DNA of 64,000 bases from Paractinoplanes ferrugineus (lineage in GTDB: Bacteria; Actinomycetota; Actinomycetes; Mycobacteriales; Micromonosporaceae), in contig NZ_BOMM01000064.1 in assembly GCF_016862195.1 (NCBI RefSeq), positions 1 to 64,000 on the forward strand. The letters are read 5' to 3'. Positions 10,001 through 17,912 of this stretch are shown here, piece by piece. Position 1 is the first letter of the stretch. Each line of letters starts with the position of its first letter. The notes under the pieces are model-generated. The model had not been told where the DNA came from and ran no database searches. It saw only the letters and a program-made list of their open reading frames with translations. The translations under genes were made by a program, and so were the position numbers.

Positions 10001-12818
10001 CGCCGCCCACCAGGTCAGCAGCGCGCTGCTGACCCGGGCCGGCCTGGTCGACACCGGGCTGACCAACGGCACCACCTACAGCTACGCGGTGGTGGCCGTG
10101 GACGCCGCCGGGCACACCTCGGCCGCCTCCGCGACCGTGACCGGCACCCCCGCGCTGCACATCGACGCGACCGTCAAGGCCGACGGCAGCGGCACCTACC
10201 CGACCCTGCAGGCCGCCCTCGACGCGGCGTCCGGCACGGCCGACTGGGTGATCTCGGTCGGGCCCGGCACGTACGCCGGTCCGGCCACCGTCGCCAAGTC
10301 CGACGTGACCCTGATCGGCGCCACCGGTGACCCGGCCGACGTCGTCATCACCAACGACACCGCGGCCTCCGCGCTGACCGTCACCGGTTCGGCGGTGACC
10401 GTCCGCGACGTGACCGTGCAGAACACCACCACCGCCGGTGCCGCCCCGGCGGTGACCATGACCGGTGACAAGGTGCTGCTGCAGCACGTCGCCCTCAAGG
10501 GCACCAACCGGACGGTCTTCGCCGACACGGCCACCTACAACGCCGCCGCCCGCCAGATGATCGACAACTCGACGATCGAGGGCACCAGCGACATCGTCCT
10601 CGGCCGGGCCACCCTGGTGATCAACAAGACCGCCATCACGGTCAAGGCGAGCGGCGGCACCGTGCTCACCCCGAGCACCGCCGCCACCTTCCCCGGCATC
10701 CTGCTGATCAACAGCACGGTGAACACGCCGGCCGGGGTGACCGGCGTCCAGCTCGGCCGCCCGTACCGGGCCTGGGGCGACCAGTACACGCCCAACTCGG
10801 TCGGTCAGGCGACCGTCCGGGACACCGCCCTCGGCGGCGGCCTCAACACCGCCAAACCGTGGGGCACCGGCCCGGCCGGCGAATCGTGGACCATCGGCCG
10901 GCTCGCCGAGTACGCCAACACCGGCGACGGCGCCGGGATCAACAACAACCGGCCTCAGCTCAGCCCGGCCGACTCGGTGAAGGTCACGGTCGGCGCCTGG
11001 CTCGGCGCCGGCACGTGGTACCCGGCCGTCGCCGACCCGGCGACCCCCGCCGACGTCACCGCGCCCGCCACTCCCGGCTCGGTGACCGCCACCGGCGCGG
11101 ACGGCTCGGTCACCCTCGGCTGGGCCGCCGGCGGCGACACCGACCTGGCCGGCTACCGGCTCTACCGGGCCGCCGGCACCACCGTCACCCCCGGACCGGC
11201 CACCCTGGTCGCGTCCCCGGGGACCGGCACCGGCTACCTCGACACCGGGCTGACCAACGGCACCACCTACACGTACGCGGTGGTGGCCGTGGACACCGCC
11301 GGCAACACCTCGGCGCCGGCGACCGTACGGGCCACCCCGGCCGACAGCGCGCCGCCCGCCGCACCGACCGGACTCAAGGCCGGGGTCGGCGCCGGCAAGG
11401 TGACGCTGACCTGGACCGCGAACCGGGAGAACGACCTGGCCGGCTACAACGTCTACCCGGCCGGCAGCACCACCAGGCTCAACGCGGCGCCGCTCGCCGG
11501 CGCCACCTACACGGTGACCGGGCTCGACAACGGCACCACCTACCGGTACGTGGTCACCGCCGTCGACACCGCCGGCAACGAGTCGGCCGTCTCCACCGTG
11601 GTCGAGGCCGTTCCCGCCCCGGGCGACAGCACCGCCCCCGCCGTGCCCGCCGGGGTGCGCACCGTCCTCGGCAAGGGTTCGGTGAGCGTCACCTGGTCCG
11701 CGGTCGGTGACAACGACCTGGCCGGCTACGACGTCTACCGGTCCGCCGGGGGCGCCGCACCGGTCCGGGTCGCCACCGGCGTCACCGCCACGTCCTACTC
11801 GGACACCACGGTCACGGTCGGCACGGCGTACGCGTACACCGTGAAGGCCCTCGACACCGCCGGGAACGTCTCCGACTCGTCCGACCCGGCGAGCGCCACC
11901 CCGGTCAAGGTGGACCTGGTGGTGGCCGCCGACGGCTCCGGGGACGCGACCACGGTGGCCGCCGGCCTGGCCCTGCTCGCCGACAACGCCGACTACACCA
12001 CCCAGGGCTACCGCGTGGTGCTGATCCGCCCCGGCACCTACACCGGGCCGGTGAACAGCGGCAACCGGTACGGGGTGACCCTGCTCGGAGCGACCGCCGA
12101 CCCGTCCGACACGGTCCTGACCGCCGGCGGCACCGGGGCGGTGGCCACGGTGACGCTCTCCGGCAACCAGTGGACGCTGCGCAACCTGACCGTCGCCAAC
12201 ACCAACGGTGCCGCCGCGGCCGGCGCGCAGGCGACGGCGCTGCAGGTCAAGAGCGGTGACAAGGACGTGTTCGACAACGTCCGGTTCCTCGGCGACAAGC
12301 AGACACTGCTGATGAGCACGGCGAACACCACCACCTACAGCCGGTCGTACTTCCGCCGGGCGTACCTCGAGGGTGGTGCCGACATGGTGCTCGGCCGCGC
12401 CGTGGCGGTCTTCGACCACAGCACCTTCCACGTGCTGTCGCGGCCGGGGGCCAGCCTGACCGACTCGTCGATCAGCAGCGCCGCCCCGTACGGTTTCCTG
12501 ATCACCGACAGCACGATCGTCACCGACGGCGCCGCCAACTCGATCTACCTGGGCCGGCCCTACAGCACCCAGGGGCAGGCGCAGGTGGTGGTCCGCGACT
12601 CGGTTCTCGGCGCCGGCGTCAACACCGCCCAGCCATGGAACAACTGGGACGCGGCGACGCCGTGGACCGCCGGCCGGTTCTTCGAATATCAGAACACCGG
12701 TCCGGGCGCGGCCGTCGTCAGCGCCGCGACCCGGCCGATGCTCGCCGAGGCCGACGCCGCCACCTACACCGTGCAGAAATACCTGGCCGGTGCGGACAAC
12801 TGGAACCCGGCCGGCTGA
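4050..12818 (+). CDS. Giant secreted multimodular pectinesterase with five PME and thirteen Fn3 modules
   Basis: Secreted carbohydrate esterase (CE8 type) expected to demethylate pectin outside the cell; 2,922 residues against about 320-350 for a single bacterial enzyme. Layout: signal peptide (1-39, cleavage after ASA), seven fibronectin III modules (42-731), PME1 (733-1060), Fn3, PME2 (1161-1503), Fn3, PME3 (1597-1932), Fn3, PME4 (2037-2329), three Fn3 (2334-2618), PME5 (2621-2922). Modules 1-3 keep QDT, the nucleophile Asp in a VDxxFG context and LGRPW: Q876/D877/D904/R965, Q1312/D1313/D1340/R1401 and Q1750/D1751/D1783/R1841. PME4 and PME5 keep only the nucleophile Asp (D2181, D2778) and the Arg (R2237, R2836). 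There QD is replaced by N2153-R2154 and K2750-Q2751, and the Trp after RP by Tyr. No anchor or sortase motif was seen. Confidence 0.93.
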   Translation: MSHRLARFRSGHRTFGTATLAVLLTAAGLGTVGLTAASAAADTTPPGVPGSLKTAYYGQVGVTVSWGKVSASDTAGYRIYRSTAKTIVAGTDLLGATTTALTFADTTAVAGKTYYYAVAAADTTGNLSKPSSAVTVKTTDTDAPDKPDGLKLSASTAGVAVSWTAVDAVPDLAGYVVARSTSSSGTFSQLTAGPYTATSFVDTTAPAGSTSYYRVTAIDRTGNPSSAATGSATRPAGTNTVPPTPAGFKATASSSGGATLTWTANSGTGTSGYVVARATSASGAYATLTATPLTGTSYTDATAPQGATAYYRLTAVNAAGSSAPAAASVSVPKDTTPPAKPSDLKLTGATGGIALSWSAVTGAADLQGYLVYRAASASGSYTQLTATPLTTTGYTDTAAPAATVSYYRVTAVDTTGNASSPATGSATRPADTTAVPPTPAGFKAAAAGTGGVVLTWTANPSSTTTGYLVQRAAAAAGPFTALTTTAITGTTFTDGAAPTGATSYYRLLAVNPAGSSAPAAASVALPADTKPPTAPSSAKATVAAVGMTVTWAANKETDLAGYTVQKRNGDEVYVPYLPAAGATFTATTFTDPSITEGTRAYFRIRAVDTTGNVSSYSAVTAANPMVKPAAPTGLKAVPSTTNGITLSWAANKETDLAGYNVTRSSSSGGSYVLVGTLTAAKAGTAPSFTDTSAPRGVPQYYKVTALDLVGNVSATSSAASATSTTDPVPLPIEYVHLYVAPDGANGAYRTIAAALAAIPATNLQPTMVTIAPGTYPETFEVTAPNVVLVGATGDPADVVIADDKASGSPDPAGGTYGTAASATVFVSAKNVTLRNLTVANTFDEKAHPEITSQQAVALRVEGDRFTADHVRLLGNQDTLLADTPKPTTRSRQYYVNSYLEGDVDYLFGGADAVFDRVTLRSLDRGKSDNGAITAASTDKGSKYGFLIINSKVTSSAPAGTVHLGRPWHPSADPDAIGSVNFVNTWLPAAIDTAEPWEDMASTNSSGVKVNFRWQDARFAEYGDFGPGAGVNANRPQLTTSQAGNATPAKYLAGSDGWSPMLPPSTAAPASPTGLTAAADTRVVHLTWNDDTSADVVGWTVYRADAGTGTLTKIASTVAPTYSDTTVANGASYSYAVTAVSRSGAESPATIGATVTVQAAPLVADLTVDPAATPNATTFATITAALAAAPAGTATDPTVIAVAKGTYDEYLTVAKPYTIIVGATGTATDVVLNGNRAAGTPIPGAPANPDGSAATYGTSGSATVVVTGNAVQMRNLTIQNSYKEGTYTNGQAVALRTVGDKLVFDNVRLLGNQDTLYANSPSTTIASRVYFHDAWIEGDVDFLFGRATAVFDHSTLKALDHATSPNGAVTAASTDISQKYGFLITDSRIIGSAPDGSQNLGRPWQPGKTQPDGTSVKDDNALGQVVVRNSWLGPVVSSTATWTNMTNSGVVTDWHSARFAEFANTGPGSTATATADRPQLSAAQAQEYTAAAYLAGTDGWNPVADPAPDVAPAPVTGLVAGGADKAVNLTWNDSVESDVVAYRVYRGDELVATVAKPAYTDKAVTNGTAYTYTVVAVDAAGNAAGASAPATATANPVPLVADLTVAADGSGDYTTVQAAVNAAPAGTAAEPTVIVVKPGTYRQVVTVAKPYLVIAGSSGDARDVVLTFDNANGTPAGPATCPTVTTATCGTSGSFTVAVTASNVTVRDLTIANTFDSAKHPEIGTYNTQAVALKATGDRQVYRNVRLLGVQDTLLADSAGAISATGTGYARQYYYDSFIEGNVDFIFGRATAVFDRVTIHATVHNGGTIFAPSTASKNPNGYLVTGSRIVSANDPGTFALGRPWAGWGDGTQPDNSRGQLTIRDTTVNDGISAAKPWIDFAPLTATDGRFTEYHNSGAGAVVNANRPQLTDAEAATRTPAVYLAGTDGWDPVADAAPDVAPAAPGGVTAQPGAAQISLNWAENTEADVTGYRVYRLTGTGSVPLDAAHQVSSALLTRAGLVDTGLTNGTTYSYAVVAVDAAGHTSAASATVTGTPALHIDATVKADGSGTYPTLQAALDAASGTADWVISVGPGTYAGPATVAKSDVTLIGATGDPADVVITNDTAASALTVTGSAVTVRDVTVQNTTTAGAAPAVTMTGDKVLLQHVALKGTNRTVFADTATYNAAARQMIDNSTIEGTSDIVLGRATLVINKTAITVKASGGTVLTPSTAATFPGILLINSTVNTPAGVTGVQLGRPYRAWGDQYTPNSVGQATVRDTALGGGLNTAKPWGTGPAGESWTIGRLAEYANTGDGAGINNNRPQLSPADSVKVTVGAWLGAGTWYPAVADPATPADVTAPATPGSVTATGADGSVTLGWAAGGDTDLAGYRLYRAAGTTVTPGPATLVASPGTGTGYLDTGLTNGTTYTYAVVAVDTAGNTSAPATVRATPADSAPPAAPTGLKAGVGAGKVTLTWTANRENDLAGYNVYPAGSTTRLNAAPLAGATYTVTGLDNGTTYRYVVTAVDTAGNESAVSTVVEAVPAPGDSTAPAVPAGVRTVLGKGSVSVTWSAVGDNDLAGYDVYRSAGGAAPVRVATGVTATSYSDTTVTVGTAYAYTVKALDTAGNVSDSSDPASATPVKVDLVVAADGSGDATTVAAGLALLADNADYTTQGYRVVLIRPGTYTGPVNSGNRYGVTLLGATADPSDTVLTAGGTGAVATVTLSGNQWTLRNLTVANTNGAAAAGAQATALQVKSGDKDVFDNVRFLGDKQTLLMSTANTTTYSRSYFRRAYLEGGADMVLGRAVAVFDHSTFHVLSRPGASLTDSSISSAAPYGFLITDSTIVTDGAANSIYLGRPYSTQGQAQVVVRDSVLGAGVNTAQPWNNWDAATPWTAGRFFEYQNTGPGAAVVSAATRPMLAEADAATYTVQKYLAGADNWNPAG

Positions 12819-12834
12819 CCGGACTTACCCGCCC

Positions 12835-12899
12835 GAACGCCGAACGCCCGTGCGCGACGTCGACAGCACTGTCGACCAGCGCACGGGCGTTCGGCGTTC
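12835..12899. terminator. 21-bp perfect hairpin with nested palindrome, bidirectional terminator
   Basis: Arms 12835-12855 and 12879-12899 are perfectly complementary over 21 bp. The 23-base interval contains a second palindrome, GTCGACAG-CA-CTGTCGAC (12859-12876). It lies between two convergent genes. There is no T-tract, as is common in actinobacterial hairpin terminators. Confidence 0.85.
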
Positions 12900-12905
12900 C
12901 GGCCG

Positions 12906-14012
12906 CTACGCCGGGTAGGCGTCGGGCTCGGAGGCCAGCATCCAGTGGCTGAAGGTCGCGTACCGTTCGGCGAACTCGGCCGCGCCGGAGGCGGCCGCCA
13001 CCTCCGCGGACAGCCGGCGGACCCGGTCGAACCGGAGCCGGCGCGCCTTCTCGTAGCCGGGCAGGGCGGCGGCCGGCTCCGGATCGCGGCTCAGCCAGCT
13101 CGCCAGCACGCCCACGTCCTCGATGCCGAGGTTGCCGCCGGCCGAGATGTGCGGGGAGAGGGCGTGCGCGGCGTCGCCGATCAGGACGGTGTGCGGACCG
13201 GTCCAGGTGGGCAGCTCCGGGACGATCAGGACCGGGTTGAACAGGATGTCGTCCGCCGGGGTCGACTCGATCATGCGGAGCAGGTCGTCCTGCCAGCCCC
13301 CGTCGTTCAGCCGGTGCGCCCGCTCGAGTGCCTGCTCGCGCTTGGTGCCGGTCAACGGCGGGCAGTCGAACTGGTTGACCATCCACATCGTCCGGTCGCC
13401 GGCGATGCGCGTATAGCCGCCCCGGGTGCGCCGGTGGCCGATCGTCAGCACGGTGCTGCGGGGCCGTTCCGGACCGGCCGGAACGAGCCCCCGCCACGCG
13501 TAGTGCCCGGCGTGCGGCACCGCCTCGCTGCCGGGCACCAGGTGCGCCCGCACGCTCGAGTGCACACCGTCGGCCCCGACGAGCAGATCGGCGTTCAGTA
13601 CCTCGCCGTCGGACAGGTGCACCGCCACGCCGGCCGGCCCGTCGTCGAAGCCGGTCACCGCGACGCCCAGGCGGATCCTCGCGGCCCCGACGGCGGCGGC
13701 GAGCAGGTCGTTCAGGGCGCCTCGGGGAATCAGGAACAGCTGATGGTCGGCCGGGCCGAAGCCGGCGGCGCGCAGCCGGTGACCGGCGGGGTCGAAGAAG
13801 TAGGTGTCGACGACCGTGCTGATCCGGTCCACCTGGGGGCCGAGACCGATCCGCTCGAACACGTGGAGGGCGTTGCGCCACAGCCCGATGCCGCTGCCGG
13901 CGGCCCGGACGGCCGGCGCCCGCTCGACGACGACCACGTCGTGCCCGGCCCGGCGCAGGGCGACGCCCGCCGTGAGCCCGGTCAGGCCGCCTCCTGCGAT
14001 CACCACACGCAT
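12906..14012 (-). CDS. FAD-dependent aromatic-type monooxygenase (salicylate hydroxylase-like)
   Basis: A 368-residue class A flavoprotein monooxygenase, probably a cytoplasmic NAD(P)H-dependent hydroxylase of a small, likely aromatic, substrate. The N-terminal Rossmann motif is GGGLTGLTAGVALRRAG (about residues 7-23), with the ribose-binding acidic residue in VVVERA. The middle holds the LLVGADGVHSSVR (DG) motif. The third motif, VLIGDAAHALSPHISAGGN, contacts FAD and its phosphate. Length is normal for the group. It is transcribed divergently from a LysR-type regulator across about 90 bases, the classic arrangement for an inducible target gene. The substrate cannot be determined. Confidence 0.88.
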   Translation of the reverse strand: MRVVIAGGGLTGLTAGVALRRAGHDVVVVERAPAVRAAGSGIGLWRNALHVFERIGLGPQVDRISTVVDTYFFDPAGHRLRAAGFGPADHQLFLIPRGALNDLLAAAVGAARIRLGVAVTGFDDGPAGVAVHLSDGEVLNADLLVGADGVHSSVRAHLVPGSEAVPHAGHYAWRGLVPAGPERPRSTVLTIGHRRTRGGYTRIAGDRTMWMVNQFDCPPLTGTKREQALERAHRLNDGGWQDDLLRMIESTPADDILFNPVLIVPELPTWTGPHTVLIGDAAHALSPHISAGGNLGIEDVGVLASWLSRDPEPAAALPGYEKARRLRFDRVRRLSAEVAAASGAAEFAERYATFSHWMLASEPDAYPA

Positions 14013-14058
14013 GTCGTTGCTCCTTGCCGATGTGAGGTGCCTTCATCAGACCAACGGC

Positions 14059-14088
14059 TTGACATGACTTCAAATGCATGCTTGATAT
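14059..14088 (+). promoter_or_regulatory. Promoter and candidate LysR operator between monooxygenase and regulator genes
   Basis: TTGACA (14059-14064) and TGATAT (14083-14088) are spaced 18 bases apart and point toward the LysR gene. The TCAA-N8-TTGA inverted repeat (14070-14085) lies inside this promoter and includes a T-N11-A core, as expected for autoregulation by a LysR protein. The assignment is inferred from position and symmetry. Confidence 0.5.
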
Positions 14089-14101
14089 CGTTGCCATTAC
14101 C

Positions 14102-15010
14102 ATGCTGCATAGTGATCTCAACCTGCTCCGCGCCCTGGACGTGCTCATCGAGGAGCGGAGCGTGGGGGCGGCGGCCCGCCGCCTCCACCTGTCCCAGCCG
14201 GCCATGAGCCGCACGCTGGGCCGCCTGCGGCGGGCCACCGGCGACGAGATCCTCGTCCGCGCCGGCCGGACGATGACCCTCACGCCGTACGCCCGGGCGG
14301 TCCGCGAGGAGCTGCACGCCCTCGTCCACCGGGCCGAGTCGGTGCTGCAACCGGCCTCGGTGAGCGACCTGCGAGCGGTCGAACGCACGTACACCCTGCA
14401 GTGCAACGACGCCCTCGCCTCGACCCTGGCGCCCCGGCTGGCGCGGGTCCTGGCGCGGGAGGCCCCGATGCTGCGCCTGCGCTTCCTCGCCGAGCCCGGC
14501 TCCACCTCCGACGATCTGCGCCGGGGCCGGGTGGACCTGCGGGTCAGCTCCGATCCGGCCGAGTCGGCGGACCTGCGTTCGACGACCGTCGCCCACGACC
14601 GCCTGGTGGCGGTGGTCCGGGACGGCCACCCGCACGTCGACGCGCTGCTGTCGCCCGACGGCTTCGCCGGCCTCCGGCACGTCCTGGTCAGCCGCCGCGG
14701 CCGGGTGCGCGACCGGGTCGACGACGCCCTCGAGGCGGTGGGCCTGCGCCGTACCGTGAGTCTGACCGTGCCCACCGCCGCTCTCGCGATGCCGGTCGTG
14801 GCGACCAGCGAACTGGTCGTCGCGCTGCCCGGCCGGCTCCTCGCCGACGAGATGGCCACCTACGGACTGACCACCCGGCCCCTGCCCGTCGAGGTGCCCG
14901 CCGTTCCGGCGTTCCTGGTGTGGCACCAGCGCAACACCAGCGATGCGGTGCACGGCTGGCTGCGCGACCAGATCCGCGGCCTCCTCGGGGCCCCGGCCGG
15001 GACCGCCTGA
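14102..15010 (+). CDS. LysR-family transcriptional regulator
   Basis: A 302-residue regulator, normal for the family. The N-terminal winged helix contains DLNLLRALDVL, GAAARRLHLSQPAMSRTLGRLRR and the wing ILVRAGRTMTLTPYA. Residues from about 90 onward form the two-lobed effector-binding domain. I chose the ATG at 14102, eight codons inside the longest frame, because LysR proteins usually begin a few residues before DLNLL and the upstream ATG lies inside the likely promoter. It is divergent from the flavin monooxygenase and likely controls it, with the co-inducer perhaps its substrate. The ligand pocket gives no clear hint. Confidence 0.9.
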   Translation: MLHSDLNLLRALDVLIEERSVGAAARRLHLSQPAMSRTLGRLRRATGDEILVRAGRTMTLTPYARAVREELHALVHRAESVLQPASVSDLRAVERTYTLQCNDALASTLAPRLARVLAREAPMLRLRFLAEPGSTSDDLRRGRVDLRVSSDPAESADLRSTTVAHDRLVAVVRDGHPHVDALLSPDGFAGLRHVLVSRRGRVRDRVDDALEAVGLRRTVSLTVPTAALAMPVVATSELVVALPGRLLADEMATYGLTTRPLPVEVPAVPAFLVWHQRNTSDAVHGWLRDQIRGLLGAPAGTA

Positions 15011-15168
15011 GCAGCCCTCGAGGGCCGGGAAACAACTGGAAAACGGCCGTCCGGGCGGGTCCGTCCGCTTCCGTCCACATCGGAACCACATCCCGGGACG
15101 GCGACGGTCGCGTTGTGTCATCCGAGTACGATCACGGCCGACAACACCCCGTTATCCAGGAGTTCACC

Positions 15169-16002
15169 ATGGACCCGGTTGCCGGATCGCCCGATCAGAC
15201 GTCGAAGCGCAACGCGCCGTTCGGCGTCGACCCGACAGTGCCGAGTGTGGCCCGGGTCTACGACGCCCTCCTGGGCGGCAAGGACAACTTCGCCGTCGAC
15301 CGGGCGATCGCCGACAAGCTGATGGAGCTGACCCCGGGCGGGGCCGACGTCGGGCACTTCAACCGGGCCGTCCTGGGCCGTGCCGTGCGTTACCTGGTCA
15401 GCCAGGGCATCGACCAGTTCATCGACCTCGGCGCGGGCCTGCCCACCGTGCAGAACACCCACGAGGTCGCGCAGCGCGTCAACCCGCAGGCCAAGGTCGT
15501 CTATGTCGACAACGACCCGATGGTGCTGGTGCACGGCCGCGCGCTGCTCTCGGAGAACGACAACACCACGGTGATCACCGCCGATCTCTGTGCGCCGGAC
15601 GTGGTGCTGGGCAACGACGATCTGCGCGCCCTGATCGACTTCGACCGGCCGGTCGCCCTGCTGATGGTCGCGGTGCTGCACCACCTCGACGACGCCCAGC
15701 ACCCGGCCGAGCTGGTCGCCCGTTACCGCGACGCGGTTCCCCCGGGCAGTTACGTGTTCATCACCCACTTCATCGACGGCGGCGCGGAGACCGCCGAGAT
15801 CGAGCGGGTGCTGCTCACCGACCTCGGCAGCGGACGGTTCCGGAGCTTCGACGAGGTCCGCGGCTTCTTCGCGGGCATGGAGCTGCTCGAGCCGGGTGTC
15901 GTCTACAACCCGCTCTGGCGGCCGGATCCGACCGACGTCGTCCCCGAGCCGATGAGCTTCGCCGGGAAGATCATCGGTGGCGGGCTGGCCCGCAAGCCCT
16001 GA
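15169..16002 (+). CDS. DUF574-type SAM-dependent methyltransferase
   Basis: A 277-residue protein of the actinobacterial DUF574 methyltransferase family (PF04672). It begins with PSVARVYDALLGGKDNFAVDR, the family N-terminal block. It continues with a Rossmann SAM site, FIDLGAGLPTVQN, then VVYVDNDPMVLVHGR for the adenosine-binding acidic residue, and LLMVAVLHHLDD near the active site. The ATG at 15169 follows CCAGGAG at good spacing; the frame is open further upstream but that part is out-of-frame overlap with the LysR gene. Substrates are unknown for most of the family; some actinobacterial paralogues sit in natural-product clusters, but none is visible here. It converges with the next gene. 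Confidence 0.88.
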   Translation: MDPVAGSPDQTSKRNAPFGVDPTVPSVARVYDALLGGKDNFAVDRAIADKLMELTPGGADVGHFNRAVLGRAVRYLVSQGIDQFIDLGAGLPTVQNTHEVAQRVNPQAKVVYVDNDPMVLVHGRALLSENDNTTVITADLCAPDVVLGNDDLRALIDFDRPVALLMVAVLHHLDDAQHPAELVARYRDAVPPGSYVFITHFIDGGAETAEIERVLLTDLGSGRFRSFDEVRGFFAGMELLEPGVVYNPLWRPDPTDVVPEPMSFAGKIIGGGLARKP

Positions 16003-16047
16003 CCTTCGCCCGCCTCGAGGCACCGGAGCGGCCGGGCCTCGCGGCGG

Positions 16048-17670
16048 TCAGCTCGAAGCGGTGGTGGTGCACGGCGTACCCCGGTCGAAGCTGTAGCGGG
16101 CCTCGATGGTGAACGTTCCCGCGGCGCGGGCGACCAGTTCGGTCCAGGTGCCGTTCTGGGCGAGGCAGGCGGGCGGCGTCACGTCGTCGTCGACTCCGTC
16201 GATGGCGAGCCAGGGTGACCAGGCCACCCGCAGCAACGTCGAACCCGCGCGGGGCACGTGGACGGAGAGCGCGGCCGGCCCGAGATAGGTGACGGTGGCC
16301 GGCGCCGACGCCATCGGGCTGGGCTCCGCCACGCGGTACACGCGCCAGTCCGCGTCCGCCCACACCGGCGACAGCCACGGCTGACCGGCGTTGATGATCC
16401 GGGCTTCGGCGATGCCCGCGCCGTCCGGTTCGGCCGCGGGCAGCACGACGAATCGCACGCTCCAGTCCAGCAGCCACGACCGGTACGAAGCGGCGGTGAG
16501 CGTGCCGTCGTAGAACAGCGGGTTCCGCTCGACGTCGGCCTGCCGGTTCCAGCCCCGGGCCAGGTTCATCGACGGCGCGATGCCGAACGCCTCCCAATGC
16601 GAGCGCAGCGGCACCACCTCCACCCGCCCCTGCTCGGCACCCAGCCGGCGCAGCTCGCTGATCAGCGATTCGGCGTCGGCGACGGCAGTGGTGGTGGCCG
16701 GCGCCGTCTTGAGGTAATCGGTGACCGGCTGGAGCGCGGTCCACGCCGCGAGCCCGGCGGCGACCACCCGGGTCGCCACCACCCAGCGGCGGGGGCGCTC
16801 CGCCGTGCCGGCGGCGCTGATCAGGATCGCCGCGCCGGCCAGCAGGGCCAGCCGTTCGACGTTGCTCCCGATCGGGGTGGGTATCGCCCAGCACAGGGCG
16901 ACGCCGGCGGCGTACACCCAGGCCGCCGCCCGCACCGTCGGCCAGGCCGGCGGCGCGAGCACCGCGACCGCCACCGCCGCGCCGGCGGTGAGCAGGGCGG
17001 CATACCAGGGGAACGGTTGCACCCCGGAGAACGGGAACAGCAGCGAGGTCACCCCGATCACCAGGGGCGGACCGGCGGCGAGCAGGTAGGCGGGCCGGCG
17101 CCGGCCGGTCAGGAACAGCGCCGCCGCCAGCACCTCGATGAACAGGCCGGCGACCGGGCTGCACAGGGCGGCCACGACGGCGAGGACGGCCGCGACGACC
17201 GGCCGGGCCGGCCGCCCCTCCCCGGCCGGCCGCACGGCGATGGCCGCCGCCAGCGCGAACACCACGCCGAGCAGGTAGGTGACCCGCCCGGCGGCGAGGT
17301 TGCCCCAGACCGCCACCGCCAGCCAGATCGCCGGCCACAGCGGGCGGCCGATCCCGGACCGGCTGACCAGGACACCGCCCAGCACCGCCCCGGCGATACA
17401 GGCCAGCACGCCGGTGGTCCGCACCCCGAGCCAGGCCATCACGTACGGCGAGGCGATGCTGTAGGAGGCCGGGTGGATGCCGCCGTACCAGGACAGGTTG
17501 TAGGCCGATCCCGGGTGGTGCCGGATGAAGCCGGTCCAGGCGTACTGGGCGGCGAGATCGCCGGCGTTGCGGGCCAGCCACACCGCCCAGACGACGCTCA
17601 GGACACCGGCCACCGTCCCGGCGGCGAGGCCGGGGCGATTGGCGCGGAGAGTGCGAATGACGGAACCCAC
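16048..17670 (-). CDS. Polytopic membrane protein with C-terminal extracellular domain
   Basis: A 540-residue protein with roughly ten or more hydrophobic helices between residues 15 and 335, followed by a soluble, probably extracytoplasmic, segment of about 190 residues. The early loop between helices 1 and 2 is polar and acidic/aromatic (DLAAQYAWTGFIRHHPG...), a layout reminiscent of GT-C glycosyltransferases, but I see no clear DxD or other decisive motif. The C-terminal part, around LRVAWSPWLAIDG, resembles the end domains of actinobacterial polytopic proteins of unknown role. It stands alone between a convergent methyltransferase gene and a divergent oxidoreductase gene. Function is not assigned beyond membrane protein, with a GT-C enzyme as one possibility. 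Confidence 0.75.
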   Translation of the reverse strand: MGSVIRTLRANRPGLAAGTVAGVLSVVWAVWLARNAGDLAAQYAWTGFIRHHPGSAYNLSWYGGIHPASYSIASPYVMAWLGVRTTGVLACIAGAVLGGVLVSRSGIGRPLWPAIWLAVAVWGNLAAGRVTYLLGVVFALAAAIAVRPAGEGRPARPVVAAVLAVVAALCSPVAGLFIEVLAAALFLTGRRRPAYLLAAGPPLVIGVTSLLFPFSGVQPFPWYAALLTAGAAVAVAVLAPPAWPTVRAAAWVYAAGVALCWAIPTPIGSNVERLALLAGAAILISAAGTAERPRRWVVATRVVAAGLAAWTALQPVTDYLKTAPATTTAVADAESLISELRRLGAEQGRVEVVPLRSHWEAFGIAPSMNLARGWNRQADVERNPLFYDGTLTAASYRSWLLDWSVRFVVLPAAEPDGAGIAEARIINAGQPWLSPVWADADWRVYRVAEPSPMASAPATVTYLGPAALSVHVPRAGSTLLRVAWSPWLAIDGVDDDVTPPACLAQNGTWTELVARAAGTFTIEARYSFDRGTPCTTTASS

Positions 17671-17912
17671 GCGCGCAGGCTATGGGATGAAAGCTAGTCG
17701 AGAACCGGGAGGTACGCCGGCGGGCCATCCGGTGACTCGCAGTGACCGACGACGTACGCGCAGCTGACCGACCGGTCTCCGGTCGGGCGGTTCCGGCCCC
17801 GGCGCCGCTGATGTCTAAGGTTGGCGCCGGATGGCCGATCTGATGGTGGTGGGATCCGGCGGCCGACCACCTCGGACCGGAGACCGACATGAGATCGAGT
17901 GGGGGGAGCACG

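Noticed and set aside
4053-12431. An antisense frame of 2,792 codons open across most of the pectinesterase gene
   Set aside because: It mirrors the GC3 pattern of the real gene, is dominated by Gly, Arg and Val runs without domains, and has no ribosome site; long antisense frames are common in such GC-rich repetitive genes.
14401-15168. Upstream extension of the methyltransferase frame through the LysR gene
   Set aside because: The added part is Arg/Pro/Gly-rich shadow sequence, while the ATG at 15169 has CCAGGAG and begins the conserved family block.
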